From Isoetes engelmannii (lineage: Eukaryota; Streptophyta; Lycopodiopsida; Isoetales; Isoetaceae), in assembly GCA_011763485.2 (NCBI GenBank), contig JAANSK020257052.1, forward strand, positions 1-22,523: a DNA stretch of 22,523 bases. Direction: 5' to 3'. Made by a program: the position numbers and the translations under genes. The first letter of the stretch is position 1, and every line of letters begins with the position of its first letter. Below are positions 20,686 through 22,523 of this stretch, piece by piece. Under the pieces are notes generated by a model, which was given only the letters and a program-made list of their open reading frames with translations, was not told where the DNA came from and did no database searches.

Positions 20686-20820
20686 TGTGTACTTAACAGC
20701 TCTAGAGGATCGCCTTTGCGATTTTTCTTACCAAATCCATACTTTGTTTTGCGTTGTGTACTTACTAGCTCTAGAGGATCGCCTTTGCGATTGTTCAGAC
20801 TAAATATATTTTGTTTTGCT
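20686..20820. repeat. Tandem duplication, 69-bp period
   Basis: TGTGTACTTA(A/C)(C/T)AGCTCTAGAGG followed by ATCGCCTTTGCGATT occurs at 20686 and again at 20755. Both copies end in TTTGTTTTGC. Further right, GACAGGGATTC occurs twice (20842-20881). Confidence 0.75.
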
Positions 20821-21002
20821 TTGCTTCGCTCATCAGGATTCGACAGGGATTCGTAACCTCTTCTATTCTGACAGGGATTCCATGAAGTCACAACGACCAC
20901 TTTGAAAGCAAAAGAACTAAAAGATGAGAAGCAATAGATCTTTATGCCCGACGCAACATGATCTAAGGTTTAGCGGTGGTTAGCAAATGAGTTAAGAAGG
21001 AA

Positions 21003-21464
21003 TTGGGTGATGATAAGGTCAACGTCCCTGACAAACCGACAAAGAAACTTTTTAACAAGCCTTTTCTTTGGTTTCTGAGGGGCATGTCAGACGTTGAGAT
21101 GAATCGTCTAATGGATGAGACACTTGATGGCACATGTTATAAAGGAAAAATCGATCCCAACTTCCTTTTGTTGGGGAATGCCATATGGTTGCCCCTTTCC
21201 GGTTTGAAAGGGACCCCCTCTCAGCTGCCGCTGGAAACCAGAAAGGGGTTCCCCTATGGCATTCCCCGATACTTCATTTTGTATATCATGCATTATCCTT
21301 TGCTTCAAAACAATCCAAATTCGTTCTTTTGTTTCTTCTTATATGGTGAGAATTTTACATTAGTAGGTAACACAACCACTCTTGGCATTGACAAAGAAGA
21401 TCTAGTAGAGGCTATTGATATTGATTGCTTCGGGAATAAGGCAGATGAACCTGCGCAAGTCTAG
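21003..21464 (+). pseudogene. 153-codon ORF of unknown origin, interrupted by a hairpin insertion
   Basis: The open frame begins at a TTG; the first ATG in frame is at 21084 (MSDVEMNRLMDETLDGTCYK). It ends LGIDKEDLVEAIDIDCFGNK and a few residues later. I do not recognise it. Codons 57-92 or so come from the inserted hairpin at 21171-21270 and its duplicated flank, and they stay in frame because 111 bp is a multiple of three. Without them the text would read from GKIDPNF into ILYIMHYPLL. It could be an exon of a host gene or of a larger transposon. No splice model is offered, and there is no sign that this frame is expressed. Confidence 0.3.
21171..21270. mobile_element. 100-bp hairpin MITE with 11-bp target duplication
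   Basis: Arms at about 21172-21205 and 21233-21269 pair (GGGGAATGCCATATGG, CCCCTTTCCGGTTT). The unit is bracketed by ACTTCCTTTTG (21160-21170) and ACTTCATTTTG (21271-21281), 10 of 11 identical. This is the pattern left by an insertion that duplicated its target. The GGGGAATG ends are shared with the hairpin at 10513-10630. Confidence 0.6.
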
Positions 21465-22523
21465 TGTTTGTCAATAATAATGAGTCAGACACACAAGTCT
21501 AGTATTTTCTAATAGTAATACCCAAGAAAACACAAGTGCTAAGTAAGTCAAGTTACATTGTGCGAGTTGTGCAAGTTACATTTTGAAATGAGTAATGTTC
21601 CTTTATGATTAATTTTATTTCGTGAAACTCTTTAATGATGCATTTGTACAATACTTTCTCAGTATAATACAATCCTAAACTAATAAACAAACAACCATAG
21701 TACAAGAAGTAGGCACCCTATTTTATTTTCAAGGAGTCAACTATTGTACCTTGCATTGCTCTCACCCCCCCCCCCCCTCGGCACCTTTTTGGATGCGCCT
21801 TTTTAGTGATGAGTGTGTGATGAAAGTGCGGAGGTTCAATTACGCACTTCGTGGAACACCTTACAGTGGACAAATTGAATGTAGACACAACGAGAATAAT
21901 CGTACAAATGGAGAGATAAATATTGTGGTGCTCAATCACATGGAGGTTAAATGACCAAATTTTCTTTTGTATACAACTTTAATTCATTTTGTGCTAGCTT
22001 GCATTGTTGTTTCATTTGATATTTTGTTAATCACTTGCATTACTTTCTTGCAGTTGCTATCTACTTATTTAAAAAGTTTTTGCCCTTTCTCGCTCACGCC
22101 TGAGTGACGCCGGAAAAAGCGTAACATTTGGAATCTAAAAATGTGTTTCCCGGCCAGTTTGCTCTTTTCCGTTCAGTTTGCCAATATCTGTAACGTTTAG
22201 GGTAACTTATGAAAACGGCCTCGGATCATTTTGCGGAGATATACCATGAACGAGTATGATTTCGATTACCCAAATACGTCTTTCTGTTTGCATTTTTTCT
22301 TGCGTTCTTGGCCGTTTCAACCATTCAATCCTCTGCCATGCATCTTTCTGGCAGACTTTTCTTCTTCCGGCTATGTATTCTTTTCTTTCCTTCTTTCGTC
22401 AATCGGCCTCTCTGCCTACTAGACCAGCCTTATTGACCAGCCTTCGTTAAGTGGCTAATGTGATGGTGCGCTCAAGAGCGGTGCAGAATGAGGTTAGATT
22501 CTAGATATTTTAAAGGTTTGGTA
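21465..22523. other. Right flank with no supported gene
   Basis: A run of 13 C's lies at 21765-21777. Sequence from about 22080 is more GC-rich and includes an ATG-initiated 56-codon frame (from 22246) unlike any protein that I know. This could be the promoter or leader of a gene beyond the window. Confidence 0.4.

Noticed and set aside
21751-21954. 67-codon ORF after the poly-C run
   Set aside because: No recognisable motif and no supporting splice context.
22246-22422. Short phenylalanine-rich frame MNEYDFDY...
   Set aside because: Could be a signal-like leader, but there is nothing downstream in the window to support it.
1-22523. tRNA, rRNA and CRISPR structures
   Set aside because: No T-arm plus cloverleaf combination, rRNA core sequence or regularly spaced repeat array was found. 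Isolated TTCGAATCC (near 12237) has no matching arms.

Overview
This window looks like nuclear DNA of a land plant, probably a seed-free one such as a fern, lycophyte or bryophyte. The evidence is AT-rich sequence, genes split by short GT-AG introns, a MYB-CC transcription factor with plant-type splicing, a plastid-targeted DUF2993-type protein, and many decayed transposable elements. The lineage is a guess; nothing here identifies the species.

Layout. Positions 1-1880 hold no gene that I can support, only upstream or promoter-like sequence with two ACGTGTC motifs and one GNATATNC motif. A MYB-CC gene of the PHR1-like (PHL) class runs on the plus strand. Its coding exons lie at 3578-5713, and a probable 5' leader exon ends near 2004. 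From about 6540 to 7920 there is a dense cluster of non-autonomous repeats: hairpins, terminal-inverted-repeat units and internal minisatellites. A broken LINE-type retrotransposon (8930-10140, plus) and a second, 5'-truncated copy (12685-13196, minus) lie tail to tail around a minisatellite, another hairpin and an LTR-like block.

From 13311 to 15879 a plus-strand gene encodes an unrecognised coiled-coil protein. It assembles in frame over seven exons (476 aa), with an optional exon that would stop translation early. It converges on a minus-strand DUF2993-type gene (15993-17362, five exons, 302 aa); the two stop codons are only 113 bp apart.

The right third (17700-22523) is mostly decayed mobile DNA. 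It holds a GC-rich nested inverted repeat, a frameshifted minus-strand remnant carrying LDNCSGQNKNKY and VGHIHDDID motifs, a tRNA-iMet-type primer-binding-site relic, and a 100-bp hairpin flanked by an 11-bp duplication inside a 153-codon ORF.

The three genes show no shared pathway. All exon models come from reading frame, splice consensus and phase, with no transcript evidence. No CRISPR array, rRNA or tRNA gene was seen, and I found no convincing new gene system. The best leads are the hairpin/TIR cluster, the hairpin insertion with a target duplication, and the stop-containing optional exon.
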